DNA from: Inia geoffrensis
Lineage: Eukaryota > Chordata > Mammalia > Artiodactyla > Iniidae
Direction of reading: 5' to 3'
NCBI GenBank assembly: GCA_036417435.1
Contig: CM070915.1
Span: 79,113,799-79,177,798 of the forward strand
Length of the DNA: 64,000 nucleotides
The position numbers and the translations under genes are program-made. Shown here piece by piece: positions 1 through 12,747 of the stretch (positions are counted from its first letter, which is position 1; every line of letters begins with the position of its first letter). Under the pieces are notes generated by a model. It was not told the DNA's origin. It was given only the letters and a program-made list of their open reading frames with translations, and did no database searches.

Positions 1-215
1 TTAACAAGCTGCTGGAGGTTCAGTGTGGACAGGTCTGAGAGGTAACAACTCTGGGGGTGGGGGGCAGTTACAGGTGAGGCCTCCAAGCTTCTGTGAGTTT
101 ATCTCCAGGAAATCTACCAGTTTCTCACAGTGAAAACTGGAGAAAAATCCCCTCAGGCTTCTGGCAGGAGAAAGGGGAAAAGTAGCTATTTTGAAATACA
201 CAAGAGCATTCTGTC

Positions 216-308
216 CTTTTTAAATTTTATTTTATATTGGAGTAGAGTTGATTTACCATGTTGTGTTAGTTTCAGATGTACAGCAAAGTGATTTAGTTAT
301 ACATATAG
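216..308 (-). mobile_element. LINE-1 3'-end fragment (antisense)
   Basis: Read on the minus strand, this matches the terminal 3' UTR of cetartiodactyl L1. It contains the recognisable blocks 'tatactcc/tataactaaatcac' and 'aactaacacaacatgg', and T-rich sequence at its left edge marks the L1 tail. It is a short, diverged scrap. The first 215 bases of the window show nothing I recognise. Confidence 0.7.
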
Positions 309-319
309 GTATGAAAGGA

Positions 320-744
320 TTCTGTTCTTAAGAAGCCCTAGCTTCAAGTGAAACTATTTTACCAGCACCTAACCTACTGTTTTTGTTTTTGTTTTTTTCA
401 AACCCTAACCAAACTGTGGGAAGGGAAATACCCAGCTCCAGCCCACTGTAGACTCCTATTAGAGAAGGGGAGTTCCCAACTCCAGCTCCCTCCAGCTTTT
501 CATTTAGGAGAAGGGAAATATCCAGCTCCAAGTCCCTCCAGCCGTCCTACCCCACCAAAGGGAGGGGCTTGCTGAGAGGCACCGGTCAAGGCCACAGCCC
601 AGGGGCCCAGGGGCCCAGGTTCAGGAACAGCTCAGACCGCAAGACGGCAGAACCTTCCCCTCCCTGCAAACCTCACCACCACATTATTGAAGGCTATTTA
701 CTGCAGTTACTTTCACCCAGTACATCATGTGTGAATTTCAACAA
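320..744 (+). mobile_element. Probable old LINE-1 5' UTR with ~45-bp repeats
   Basis: This GC-richer stretch lies immediately upstream of a recognisable L1 ORF1 in the same orientation, so it is most simply that element's 5' UTR. Three degenerate ~45-bp units occur at about 418-545. Each has a purine run like 'aagggaaata' followed about 10 bases later by a 'ccagctcc' block. L1 5' UTRs often carry short tandem promoter units. The assignment is inferred from position; the sequence alone is not diagnostic to me. Confidence 0.45.
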
Positions 745-2210
745 AACATAGCAAGACATTCTAAAAAGCAAAAAGAACACAGTTTTAAAAGATAGAGAAA
801 ACATTAGAAACAGACACAGCAGGGATGTTGGAATTATCAGGCCAGGGATTTAAAACAATTACAATTAATATGCTAAGGGCTCTAATGGAAAAAGTAGACA
901 AAAAGCAAAAATATATGGGTAATATAAGAAGGGAGACAACATTCTAAGAAGGAATAAAATAGAAATGCTATAGAGCAAAAAACACTAACAGAAATAAAGA
1001 ATGCTTTTGATGAGTTCATTAGTAGACTGAATACAGCTAAGGGAAGAATCTCTGAGCTTGAGGGTATGTCAACAGAAACTTCCAAAACTGAAAACCAAAA
1101 AAAAAAAAAAAAAAAAAAAAAAAAGACTGAAAATATTGACAATATACAAGAACTGTGGGACAACTACAAAAAGTATAATGTGTGGATAAGGATAGAACCA
1201 GAAGAAGAAGAAAGAGAAAAAGGATCCGAAGAAACATTTGAAACGATAATGACTGAGAATTTCCCTAAATTAATGTCAGACTTCAAACCACAGATCCAGG
1301 AAGCTCATAGAACACCAAGCTGGATAATTGCCAAAAAACCACATCTAGTATATCATAGTAAAACTGTAGAGAATCAAAGATAAAGAATAAGTCTTGAAGG
1401 AAACCAAAGGGAGGAAAGGGCCTTATCTACATGGGAGCAAAGACAAGAATTGCATCCACCTTCCTCTCAAAAATCAAGGAAGCAAGAAGAGAATGGAATT
1501 AAATATTTAAAGTGTTGACAAAAGCAAGCAAGCAAACAAAAACACCAAGGATTCTTTATCTGCAAAATTATTCTTCAAAGGTGAAATATAAATAAAGACT
1601 TCCTCAGGCAAACAAAAACTGAGGGACTTTGTTTCAGGTAGTCCTGTCTTATAGAAACATTAAAGAAGCTCTTGAGAGAGAAGGAAAATGATACAGGCGA
1701 GAAACCCAGATCTACATGCAGAAGATTAGAAAAGGAGTAAGTTAAGATAAAATAAAATATTTTTCTTATCCTTAATTGATCTAAAAGACAACAGTTTTTT
1801 TGTAAATAATAACAAAATGTATTTGATCACTATAGCACATGTGTAATTGAAATGAATGACAGAAATACTACAAGAAATGGATGGAAAAATTAGGAATAAT
1901 TTATAACTTACTTGCACTACCAGAGAAATGGAATAGAGTTATGTGAAGTGGATTTGGATTAGTTGTAAATGTATATTGTGAACTCATTAATAGAAGTTTA
2001 AAAGAAGTATAATTAATATTATAAGAGCGAAGAGACACTGTAATCATATACATGCTTAATTAAAACCACAAAAGGCACAAAAAGAGTGGAAAACAAAATA
2101 GGAACAAAGAACAAGAGGAATTAATAGAACCAATCAAATATGTTACATATTAATTCAACTATATCAATAATCATTATAATGCCAATCATCTAAATATAGC
2201 AATTAGATGA

Positions 2211-2278
2211 TGGAGATTGTCAGAGTGAACAAAAAAGAAAACCATGGAGATTGTCAGAGTGAACAAAAAAGAAAACCA
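2211..2278 (+). repeat. Perfect 34-bp tandem duplication
   Basis: Bases 2211-2244 are repeated exactly at 2245-2278 (unit begins 'tggagattgt' and ends 'gaaaacca'). It sits in the ORF2 endonuclease region of an old, heavily mutated L1. Perfect identity between the copies implies that the duplication is much younger than the element. Confidence 0.95.
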
Positions 2279-3954
2279 AACTGTATGTTGTCTAAAAGAA
2301 ACCCAATTTAAATATAGAGACACATATAGATTAAAAGAAAAGGGATGGAAAACAGGTATACCATGTGAACACCAATCAAAGCTGGAGTAGCTACACTAAC
2401 AGTGCAGGCTTCAAAACAAGAAAAATTATCAAGGATAAAGAGAGGCATTACATAATGATAAAGGGGTAAATTCTCCAAGGAGACATACGATACCTAATGT
2501 GTATGCACCTAACAACTCAGCATCAAAATACGTGAGGAAACAAATTGATAGAAGTACAAGGAGAAATAGTTGAAGGCATTGTTGTAGTTGGAGACTTCAA
2601 CATCTCTCTATGAGAAATGGACAGGTCCAGGGGGCAGAAAAGCAGTCAGCATATAGTTGAGCTCAAAAGCCCAATCAATCAACTGGATATAATTAACATC
2701 TGAAGACAATTTCAGCCAACAATAGCAGAATACAAATTATTCTCAAGGTCACAGGGAGTACTCACCAAGACAAACCACATTTTGGATCATAAAACACACC
2801 TTAAAATTTTTAAAGAAGATAAATCATACAGTGTATGCTCTCTATGAATACAAAGGAAGTAAACGAGAAGTCAATAACAGAAATATAGCTGGAAAAGCCC
2901 CAAATACGTACAGATTAAACAACACACTTTCAAAGAACACATGGATCAAAGAAGAAACCTCAAGTAATGTGAAAAATATTTTGAAGTAAATTAAAGGAAA
3001 AATACAATTTATCAAATTTTGTGGGAGACAGTAAAATCAGTGCATAGAGAGAAATTTGTAACACTAAACATACATTAAAAAAGAAAGATCTAAACCAATA
3101 ATCTAAGCTTCCATCTTATAAAACTAGAAAAGGAAGACCAGAATAAATTCAAGTAAGCAAGAAAAGAAATAACAAAAATGAGAGCAGAAGTCAATAAAAT
3201 AGAAAAATCAACAGGGAAAGTCAATGAAACCCAAACTGGTTCTTTGAAAAGATCAATACAATTGATAAACTTTTAGCCACAGGCCAACTAAGAAAAAGGA
3301 CACGATTTACTAAAATCAGAAATAAAAGTTGGACCATCACTACAGATCCCATGGACACTAAAAGGATGATAAATTAATATTATGAACAACTCTATGCTCA
3401 CAATTTTGATAACCTAGATGAAATGGACCAATTCCTTGAAAAATATAATCTGACAAAACTCACACAAGGAGAAACTGACAATGTGATTAGGCCTATATCT
3501 TTTAAAGAAATTGAAGCAGTAATTGAAACCTTCCCAAACAAAAATCAATAGGCCCATATGGATTCCATGGTTAATTCTACCACACATTTAATTAAGAAAT
3601 GATACCAACCCTCTATACATTCTCCCATAAGACAGAAGTAGAGGGGATTTTTCCTAACTCGTTCTATGAGGCCAGTATTAACACTAATATTAATACCAAA
3701 ACCAGACAAAGACAATACAAGTAAAGAAATCTACGGACCATTATCTCTCATAAATATAGATGCAAAAATCCTCAGCAAAAATTAGCAAATTGAATCTCAC
3801 AATATATAAAGGAATTGTGCATCACAATCAAGTGGAATCTATTGCAACCTATCACATCAATAGGCTAAAGGAGAAGAATTACATGACTGTATCAATTTAT
3901 GCACAAAAAGCATTTGATAAAATCAAACAGCTATTTATGATTAAAACTCTCAGT

Positions 3955-4153
3955 GGGGCTTCCCTGGTGGCGCAGTGGTTGAGAGTCCACCTGCCGATGC
4001 AGGGGACACGGGTCTGTGCCCCGGTCCGGGGAGATCCCACATGCCATGGAGTGGCTAGGCCCATGAGCCACGGCCGCTGAGCCTGTGCTCCGCAATGGGA
4101 GAGGCCACAACAGTGAGAGCCCCGCGTACCGCAAAAAAAAAAAAAAAAAAAAA
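3955..4153 (+). mobile_element. CHR-type tRNA-derived SINE, short form
   Basis: It starts 'ggggcttccctggtggcgca', has a tRNA-like head, and ends 'gcgtaccgc' plus about 20 A. It is inserted in the reverse transcriptase region of the old L1. The target site is duplicated as 'aaactctcagt' on the left and 'aaacctctcagt' on the right. The usual 'cgcgtccgga' internal block is missing, so this copy carries a small internal deletion. The B-box position reads 'gtctgtgcc'. Confidence 0.95.
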
Positions 4154-5399
4154 CCTCTCAGTAAACTTGGAATACTACTTCCTGAATTTGACAAAGAACA
4201 AAAAAATAAAACTACATTTAACATGACACTAATGGGGAGAAACTAGAAGTTTTATTGCTAAGATCAGAAACAAAGCAAGAATGTCCTTTCTCACCACTCC
4301 TTTTTAATACTGTATTGGGAGTCCTAGTTAATGCAATAGGACAAGAAAAAGAAAAGAAAGGTATACATATTGGAAAGGAAGAAATAAAACTGTCTGTTCA
4401 CAGATGACTTGATTGTCTATGTATAAAATCCAAAATAATTGATTAAAAAATTCTTGTAACTAATAAGCTAGATAGCAAGTTTGCAAGATACAAGGTTAAC
4501 AGATAAAAGTCAATTGCTTTCCTATATACCAGCAATCAACAAATGGAATTTGAAATTAAAAGCAAAATACCATTAATATGTACCCCCCAAAGTGAAATAC
4601 TTTAGTATAAATCTAATGAAATATGTATAAAATCTATATTAGGAAAACTACAAAACTCTGATGAAAGAAATTATAAAAGAACTAAGTAAGTGGAGAAATA
4701 TAGTCCACATTTATAGCCAGGAAGACTCGATATTTTCAAGATGTTACATCTTCCCAACTTGATTTATAGATTTAACATAATCCCAATCAAAATCCCAAAC
4801 AAGTTATTTTGTGGATATTGACAAATTGATTCTCAAGTTTTATGAAGAGGTAAAAGACCCAGAATAGCCAACACAATATTGAAGAAGAACAAAGTTGGAG
4901 GGCGAACACTAGCCAATTTCAAGACTTACTGTAAAGCTACAGTAATAGAGACAGTGGTATTGGCAAAAGAATAGGCAAATAGACCCGAAGAACAGAACAG
5001 AGAGCCTAGAAACAGACACACATAAATATAGTCAACTAATCTTTTACAAAGGAGCAAAAGTAATACAATGGAGAAAATATTATCTTTCAACAGATAGTGC
5101 TAGAACAATTGGACACATATATGCAAAAATAATAATTTAGGTGGAGACTTTACACTTCACACAGGGAGTGAGTTCACTGCACTCACTATGGTGTGTGTGC
5201 CTGTTTGTTTGTGTTATTAACCACCATTATATGAACTAAACCACTTAAAAATTATACTATACTTTACACACTTTATAGCACAGAAATTTTCAGTGAAAGG
5301 CTTGATGAGGACATACTCAGATGAGGAAATAGCTTCCAACATTCCAGAAGATTCCCTGGACCACTCTCAGCACTGTCTGCCCCACAGGTAACTGCTCAT

Positions 5400-6190
5400 C
5401 TAACTTCTGTCACCAGAGATTACTTTGAGCTGCTTTTGACTGTACATAAATGGAATTGTACAGGATTTTTTTTTTTTTTACATCTTTATTGGAGTATAAT
5501 TGCTTTACAATTGTGTTAGTTTCTGCTTTATAACAAAGTGAATCAGTTATACATATACATATATTCCCATATCTCTTCCCTCTTGCGTCTCCCTCCCTCC
5601 CACCCACCCTCCCTATCCCACCCCTCTAGATGGTCACAAAGCACCGAGCTGACCTCCCTGTGCTATGAGGCTGCTTCCCATTAGCTATCTACCTTACGTG
5701 TGGTAGTGTATATATGTCCATGCCTCTCTCTCGCTTTGTCACAGCTTACCCTTCCCCCTTCCCATATCCTTAAGTCCATTCTCTAGTAGGTCTGTGTCTT
5801 TATTCCTGTCTTACCCCTAGGTTCTTCATGACATTTTTTTTTTCTTAAATTCCATGTATATGTGTTAGCATACGGTATCTGTCTTTCTCTTTCTGACTTA
5901 CTTCACTCTGTATGACAGACTCTAGGTCTATAGGATGTATTTTTTTTATTGATTTCCTTAACTCAACATTATATCTCTGAGATTTATCCATGCAGTTATG
6001 TGAATTATTAATTAATTCACTGGAATTACTATATCATAGTCCACTGAACGAATATAGCACTATTCAGTGAACCATTATACTGATGGGCATTTGACTTGTT
6101 TCAAGTTCTTGGCTATTGTGAATAAGCCTAATATGACAATTTTTGTATAAATTTTAGTGGGCATAAGCATGTATTTCTACTAAGAATATC
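5400..6190 (-). mobile_element. Old LINE-1 3' portion (antisense), interrupted
   Basis: The flanks of the 5466-5940 insertion, 'cataaatggaattgtac' on the left and 'acttgtttcaagttcttggc' on the right, are both recognisable antisense L1M 3'-region sequence. They are collinear if the insertion is removed. The sequence fades into unassigned DNA at about 6190. About 5160-5400, between this and the upstream L1, shows nothing I recognise. Confidence 0.75.
5466..5940 (-). mobile_element. Younger LINE-1 3' end (antisense), 5'-truncated
   Basis: A T-run at 5467-5479 (the polyA tail on the minus strand) is followed by the L1 3' terminus 'catctttattggagtataat' and then the 3' UTR, including C-rich 'ctccctccctcccaccc'. 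It is a 5'-truncated insertion into the older antisense L1. A short direct repeat, 'tacaggat' left and 'tataggat' right, is a plausible target-site duplication. Confidence 0.88.
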
Positions 6191-7669
6191 AAATTATGTT
6201 TTGAAAACTGTTAAATAGATGAAAAGAATCGAGCATTGATCTGTCCTGCCTTTCCTAAACAATGCAATAGCTGTAACACTAGATAACCAAACGGTAGAAG
6301 AGGGACATTTCTATTTCTAAGCATATTCCAGTCGATAAACAAAGGTGGAATGATTGAATTAGAATAGAAAATATATGTAATAACATTTTGAAAAGTCCAT
6401 AAAAAGAGAAGTGCATTAAAATATGAGGTCGATAGTCGGATGCACGTGCACACATATAATTTTTCACATAATACATCGTTATGGTTCACACACATACAGA
6501 GAACACGTATTATGGGATTTTAAAGCTGATACGTGTGACTCTGTGCATCTGGATTATCACAGGTGACATAACTCATGTACTGACAAGAGGAGCTGGCAGC
6601 GTCCTAAATCTACTGGAGGAAATGGACCCAGCAGTTCTGGATGCAGAGCTCTTGGTCCCCCACTAGGTCCTTCCAAGACAACTACTACAGAGTGCATCAC
6701 GGGAGTCACAGAGCGCTGTTTGTATCAAGGGTGATTGCTGAGAAGTGCTGGAGGGAATGAATCAAACGATATCTCCCTTTCTCTAGGGAGAATGAGTAAG
6801 AACCCTGAACAGGTGGAGCTCCAGGGAGGTAAAGGAGATCTAGGCCACTAGGAGTGTACCCCGGTGTGTTCTCAAGTTAAAGTACCGCTGATGCTCTGTA
6901 CATGGTGACGCACTGCACCCAGCGGGTCCCACCCTGGCATGATTACATAATTACCTTAGAGCATTCTTTTCCACATGTTTGTAGATTGTACAGCCCCTGC
7001 TGAGAACAGCTCCAAGTACAAGCAGGAAAGAAACAGCCCTGCCCTCGAGTCCAGTGAGGAAGATAAACAAGCCTGTAGCAATCACAACTCAGTTGGTAAG
7101 AGACATGCTCTGGATAGGCACGGGTGCTGGGAGAACACAGAGAGAAAAGAGGCCACATTGTTTATGATCCCCTTGTAAATTCCAGGTTTTTGGACAGATT
7201 TGCTATACAAGTTAGTAACCAACCATTATGTGACATAAAGAAGTAAATTTCAATACCTCACACTGCTCTTAATTAGGTTTTGTTACTTTTTTCAGAGTAA
7301 CGTGTGAAGGCACCTATTCCTCTGACAATCAAGCTTTACTTTTCAGTAAAAGAAACATGCAAAATGGGTCCAAAATTAGTTACATATACATGACCACGGT
7401 CACTTGGTGAGTCATTACAGAAGATGAGGTATGTACTATTTTCAGTGCCCAGACTTGCATTTTAGGTTCTTAATAAACATGTTCTGGAATCATCATGGAT
7501 TCTGCCATGTTTACCAAATTCTATAAGCTAGGAGAGTGTGTACATGTTTTTTATGCTTTACTTACAGATCAGTGGCATATTACAGGTGAAAATTCCCAAA
7601 AGTAATACATTGGTTTAAAGAAATTACATCGAAGTTCTACCCTAGTGGGTTTTAAAGATCACCTGACTT
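6191..7669. other. Mostly unassigned non-coding sequence
   Basis: I see no recognisable exon or full repeat. About 7030-7170 resembles an antisense LINE-2 3' end ('ctgccctcgagtccagtgagg' and 'gtgctgggagaacac' have the L2 3'-UTR cadence). The remainder is AT-rich and unannotatable by eye. Confidence 0.4.
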
Positions 7670-7800
7670 ACCTCCATCATCTAAGAGATGAAGAAAGTAA
7701 GGTTCAGAGAGTATTCAAAGTGTGCTTAATGGCTCTACATGTATTAGGTGGTAATTATAGAACCAGAACATGGATTTAAGTACTATTCTACTGGACCATG
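7670..7800 (-). mobile_element. MIR SINE fragment (antisense)
   Basis: The block 'atctaagagatgaagaaagt' followed by 'aggttcagagag' corresponds to the conserved core of MIR read on the minus strand. It is ancient and diverged. Confidence 0.55.
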
Positions 7801-7980
7801 ATAAGTATTTAAATTCATCACTTGCAAATACAAGTCTAAGAGGGAAGAAGATTAAATATAATCTATAGGACAATAATGAGATAAGGTAAGGTAAACCGTG
7901 ACACCCAAAATCTGAAGGAAAAAGTATCTTAAAATCTTTCTTGAAAACCAACTTAATTGTGATTTAAATTAAAAAAATAC

Positions 7981-8200
7981 GGGGCTTCCCTGGTGGTGCA
8001 GCGGTTGAGAGTCTGCCTGCCGATGCAGGGGACGCGGGTTCATGCCCTGGTCCGGGAAGATCCCACATGCCGCGGAGCGGCTGGGCCCGTGAGCCATGGC
8101 CGCTGAGCCTGCGTGTCCGGAGCCTGTGCTCCGCAACGGGAGAGGCCATGACAGTGAGAGGCCCGCGTACCGCAAAAAAAAAAAAAAAAAAAAAAAAAAA
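7981..8200 (+). mobile_element. CHR-type SINE, short form
   Basis: It has the head 'ggggcttccctggtggtgca', ends 'gcgtaccgc', and carries a pure A tail of about 27. Flanking repeats 'aaaaaaatacgg' and 'aaaaaatacgg' look like a target-site duplication. The B-box position reads 'gttcatgcc'. Confidence 0.95.
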
Positions 8201-9899
8201 TACGGAAAACATTTGAGTGATATTGTTCCCTTTGAATGATGTCTTCTCACATTCAATTTTCACTTTTCTGAATTTTCAGATAATATTTATTCAATTAAAA
8301 TTCAAAAGGTAGAACTAGCTTGTCATCAGTATACTTTCAGCTTACACCTGGAAATTGTTGATCTTAACTGCAAAGCAGATGTTCATGGTGAAGAACAGAG
8401 CAGAACTTTGATGATTTTTCATCCTTGGTATAATTGTTCTTTTTTTGATGGTTTTTAATGAAGTTAGCTATTCAGTATACCTATTTTTACTGTGAGTGTC
8501 TAAGAAGAATTCTTGTAATGACTGTATTTCACAATTTCATCTATTTTACATTTTAGTCCAATATTGCAGGTTTTCTGAAGTAATCTACATTTTCTGATTT
8601 TCCATCCAGCATTGTGTTCACTACCTACAATATTAGTTTATTATCCTTACATGCTATTTTATTACCCTTAAACAATTTGCTTAACAATGTTGCACTGTAA
8701 AACCAATTGCTATTTTTTCATTTGTTTTACTATTTGCTATCTAATTTATGGGGAATGTCAATAAAATGCATACAGAGTTTCAATGATATAAAGGTATTTA
8801 TGAAGTAAATAAAAATATAATTATTCATTTCAACTTATAATTTATCTTCTGTTAGCTCCTGAAAAGCAATGCTATTTTTCTCCTGTCGGTCACACATGGG
8901 AAATGAAGTTGAATTGCACTGCACTAACCCCGTAGTGATCAATGCAGCCCCACCCACTGATCTCACATTACAGAAATCAAATATAATGTACATGAAAGAA
9001 CGTTGTAATAAAGAAACCTGAATCTTTTAAAATTCATTTTAAATGCGGGAAGTCTTTCACAGCTTTAATGGTTACATTTTTACTAATGAATCACTTAATA
9101 AACACTGCACAATTGATGAATTCAAATTGATCAGTTTATCAAAGTACTATCGTTAAAACCACTACCACAAGGAATACAAAAGTGTAATGCAGGCCATCTC
9201 TCAAGCTAATGGCATCTAGGAGACAGTGAAGTTCACCAGTACCTATAAAACAAGGTACATTAAAAATACTCAAGAGAGGTATAAGCCAAATGCAGAGCTG
9301 GAAGTAATCATATTTAATTAAAGAGATTACAGAATTCTTTACAAAACAAGTGACATCTGAAATTGTCCCATAATTACATTTAGATTTTGATATGAAATAT
9401 AGGGACAGGTGGCATAGATCATTCCAGATTGTTGGAACAGCATAGGCAAAAGCATGAGTTTTAAAAATTATGAGGCACTTTCAGGAAAGAGCAAGATGCA
9501 CCCCTCTTCCCTGAGATTCAGATCTCCATTTACAACTCTGAATATGTTTTCTTCAAATGGACAAGTGCTTCTCGCCTGCTATGAGACACAGGCCTAATAT
9601 GGCTCTAACGTCTTCCACTGAAAACCACCTCCTTCTGCTGCTCCCTTCCTGACATCCAGATTTTGACTCTTCTCTTTATGTCATCCTCCAATATCAAAGC
9701 TGATCAAGTTATGTAGATTTTATTGCCCAGTGATCCTTGCGTTAATTCTCTTTTGCATAACAATTACACTGCCTTAAATTATGCTTTTGTGTTATAAATA
9801 TGACCGACTTACATTAGAGACATAAATTCGTTGAACTAGCTATAATACAAAATAAAAATTGGCTTTTATGACTTAGGCTATTGGCCAAGATAGAGTAAC
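8201..9899. other. Unassigned AT-rich sequence; possible conserved element
   Basis: No repeat family is certain. A short part at about 9405-9490 ('cattccagattgttggaacagc') resembles antisense LINE-2. About 8460-8900 lacks repeat hallmarks and holds many ATTA/TAAT-type motifs. It could be single-copy regulatory DNA, but that is only a guess from composition. Confidence 0.35.
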
Positions 9900-11130
9900 A
9901 GAGAGAGGATTTAATCTCCTCCATAAAACAATACAAACTTAATATACGAAACAATGGTATTCAAAATATGGACATCAGGCAATAAAGTCAGTGATCCATA
10001 GAAATGAGAAAAATTGAGGTGAGCCCTAGCAACACCTCTGCTGACTGCCTGGATAGAATCCCCAGAAAGGGCATAGGCGTAGGGGGAAATTACTCAAGGT
10101 CAGGGAAAGAAACACCTACAAACATTAGATGCAATTTTACCCCATCCTCACACAGGCCAAGAAGAGTGCCTTCCCCTCATCCAGAGTACATGGGGCACTG
10201 GGTAAATTACTTGGAAGTTCCACGCCTTAGTAAGGAGGTATAATTAGCCCTGAACCAACACTGCTCTAGTCCAACCTAAAAAACTTTAGTCCAGCCTGAG
10301 AAACCTTAATGCAAAATACAAAAGGACCAAACTCTTTATAAATAACTACATCCCACAACAGAGCTTAGTAACATTTACAAGAATCTGAAAAATATCTACC
10401 ACACAGTAGAGTAAAACTCACATCTGACATCCAATAAAAAATTACCAGGCATGCAAAGTAGCAGGGCAGTTCAACCCATCACAAGGTGATAAGAAGTCAA
10501 TCGGAGCTGACTTAGAACTGACACAGATGTTAGCATTAACAGACAAGGACAATAAAACAATAATTATAACTAGGTCCCATATATTCCAAGTGGTTAGGAA
10601 AGACACAGAAGATAAAAAAAAGTCCCCAATCCAACTTCTAGGTGTGAAAAGTACAATATCTGAGATTAAAAAAGAAACACACTGAATGGTATTGCCAGCA
10701 TTAGACACTACAAAGAAAAATAAAATAGTAAATTTGAACTTATGAAATAGAATAAGCATTAAAACAAATAAGTAGGTCATCACAAGTGGCCACAACTATA
10801 CATGTAATTAGAATGTCTAGATTAGAAGAGGGAACAGAAATATGTGTGAAGAAGCAAAATGCCGGGAACACACAGACCCAACTTCCTCAACAAAGCCAGA
10901 CACGAGAAACACGAAGAATACTATACATATAATATTCTTACATATACATAAGAATATTATAAAGCACATTGTGATCAAATTGCTCAAAACGAGGGATAAA
11001 GAAGAAAATTTTCAATGAGCCAAAGAGAAAAAGAGCCAAGATTTTCATTATGAAGGGAATAAAGAGACAAGTATAAACTGAAAATGCTAGTCAAACTCAA
11101 ATCGAGTGTTTTCCTCAAGATTAAATAACA
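9900..11130 (+). mobile_element. Old LINE-1 5' UTR/ORF1 region
   Basis: This is sense-strand L1M-type sequence. Typical ORF1-region blocks include 'ttagcattaacagacaagga' (about 10531), 'gagattaaaaaagaaacac' (about 10662) and 'gagccaaagagaaaaagagcc' (about 11017). No open frame survives beyond about 80 codons. It has no ORF2 continuation, and 11130-12470 is unassigned. Confidence 0.65.
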
Positions 11131-12474
11131 CTGGCCATGCAAGAATCCTAAAGGTGAGGACAGCCTAGGGGCAGCAAAGCATCCCTAACAATGTAAGAGC
11201 TTCCTCGGGTCTTAAATTGAAGAAACCAAAGTTGAAAAGATAGCATGGAGACGAGCAAAAACCTGAACATTGATTACTTTCTAAATATTAATGAAAGTTT
11301 TATAAATATTTTTAAAATTGTGATAATGAAAAGCTAGTTTTGTAGAAAAAGAAAGCCCTTGTATCTTAGGTATGCACTGTGGAGTGTTTAAGTTGGAAAT
11401 GAGAGGGAGTCCAAATTTACTTTTAAATATTGCTGAAAAAAATGATGTTGAAGAGAAACGAAAGAAGACATTGATCATGGTTCATTATACTATTCTTTCT
11501 GTGTTTGCTTTCTATTATAAAAGGGGTTTTAAGGAAGCTATAAAGATGTGTTTTGCAAACACCATTTTATTCTAAGTATGCCTACATAATTTTGACAACA
11601 AAAAATAAATTCAGAATGTACAAATTAACAATTTTATTCTATTGTCTTAGATAGTCACTATTGTCCTATATTTCCACTTAAGGAAAAAGCTAGTGAACAA
11701 CAACAATAAAAATATCCTATTAATGAAAACTTCATATACAGCAACTATCAGTGAATGTATAGATTCAAACTAGGAAATTGGAGCTGAAGTTAAAAGGCAG
11801 ATTTAAAATTTTTTTATGTCTTGTACTGTTTATCTTGAAAATGCTATTTATTTAAGACAAAATAGTAAAAGAAATGGGTTTGCTCATAATCAAAACCAGA
11901 ATGTACTCAAGGCTATCTGCTAAGGGCATTTATCAATTAAGAAACCTTTCAAATGAAATACCTAAAACCAATGCAGCTAAATAAAATTGATCTTTGCCAC
12001 ATTTACCTATCCAGGTGGAGAGTAGAATAAAGCTTTTCGTAAGTGGCCTCTCCATCGTGTTGTAGCTAAAAAGGCTCCAACAGTGGCTTCCTGCTAATGT
12101 AGCTGTTGGAATCCATATTGATAAACATAAAAAAAAGCTGAATATATCATTTCAGTTTAGAGAACAATTCTGAAAACTGAGAGCATCATTTCTGCCATCT
12201 TAACGCAGCTTAGATTTCAGTCTATATGAAAATAAATGTGTAATCACTACACCATTAACGCCTCAACAGTTGGAAGCATTGATGCATAACCAAACTGTAT
12301 TATAGAGGCTGAATCTGTGTGGATCGGAAATTGAATGTAATTCAAAATCATTTGGTCTAAATGTTTTTATTTTTATTAGTCTGTGATTAGCTGTTTATAT
12401 GGTGATATCCAGAAGATCCCTAAAACTTTTGTTTAATATTTAACCCCACTAATCAAGAGGCAGCAACCTAAAAT
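11131..12474. other. Unassigned; possible conserved non-coding stretch
   Basis: No exon or repeat is recognised. About 12000-12420 has a non-repetitive, AT-rich texture with clustered homeobox-like cores (TAAT/ATTA) and a mixed-complexity sequence. That pattern is seen in vertebrate enhancers but is not specific to them. Confidence 0.3.
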
Positions 12475-12510
12475 ACACACACACACACACACACACACAC
12501 CACACACACA
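12475..12510. repeat. (CA)n microsatellite
   Basis: About 18 dinucleotide units run as AC/CA, with one phase break near 12500 ('accaca'). Such tracts are usually polymorphic. Confidence 0.97.
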
Positions 12511-12747
12511 TTCACAGAAGTACAGAACTGATATTTTTTTAATTTGAAAGGCAATAATAGAAAAGGTCAGTAAAATAATGCAAATGCATAGTGGAAAGGA
12601 ATAAAGAAAGAAGATAATACGGTTAATGGAATGAGAGAACAAATTAAGGAGAGGAAATAAATAGAAGTAATAAATGTCATATAATAAATTTCAGTTTTTT
12701 CATTTTATGTTGAAGAAAGGGAATAAATGCTTTTAAAAATACAGAAA

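Larger units (their letters stand above)
745..5160 (+). mobile_element. Old LINE-1, ORF1 and most of ORF2, degenerate
   Basis: This is a sense-oriented mammalian L1 of older (L1M/L1MA-like) type. The ORF1-homologous part is about 745-1740, with fragments such as 'EEEEREKGSEE' and 'TENFPKLMSDFKPQIQEAHRTP'-like protein. The ORF2 endonuclease region is about 2270-2800. The reverse transcriptase region is about 3380-4480: the frame near 3880-3950 reads 'YAQKAFDKIKQ' and the catalytic motif at 4397-4408 reads FTDD (usual F/YADD). Stops and frameshifts are throughout, so it cannot encode protein. ORF2 similarity fades at about 5160, before the C-terminal domain and 3' UTR, so the element is 3'-incomplete. 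A SINE is nested at 3955-4153. Confidence 0.85.
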
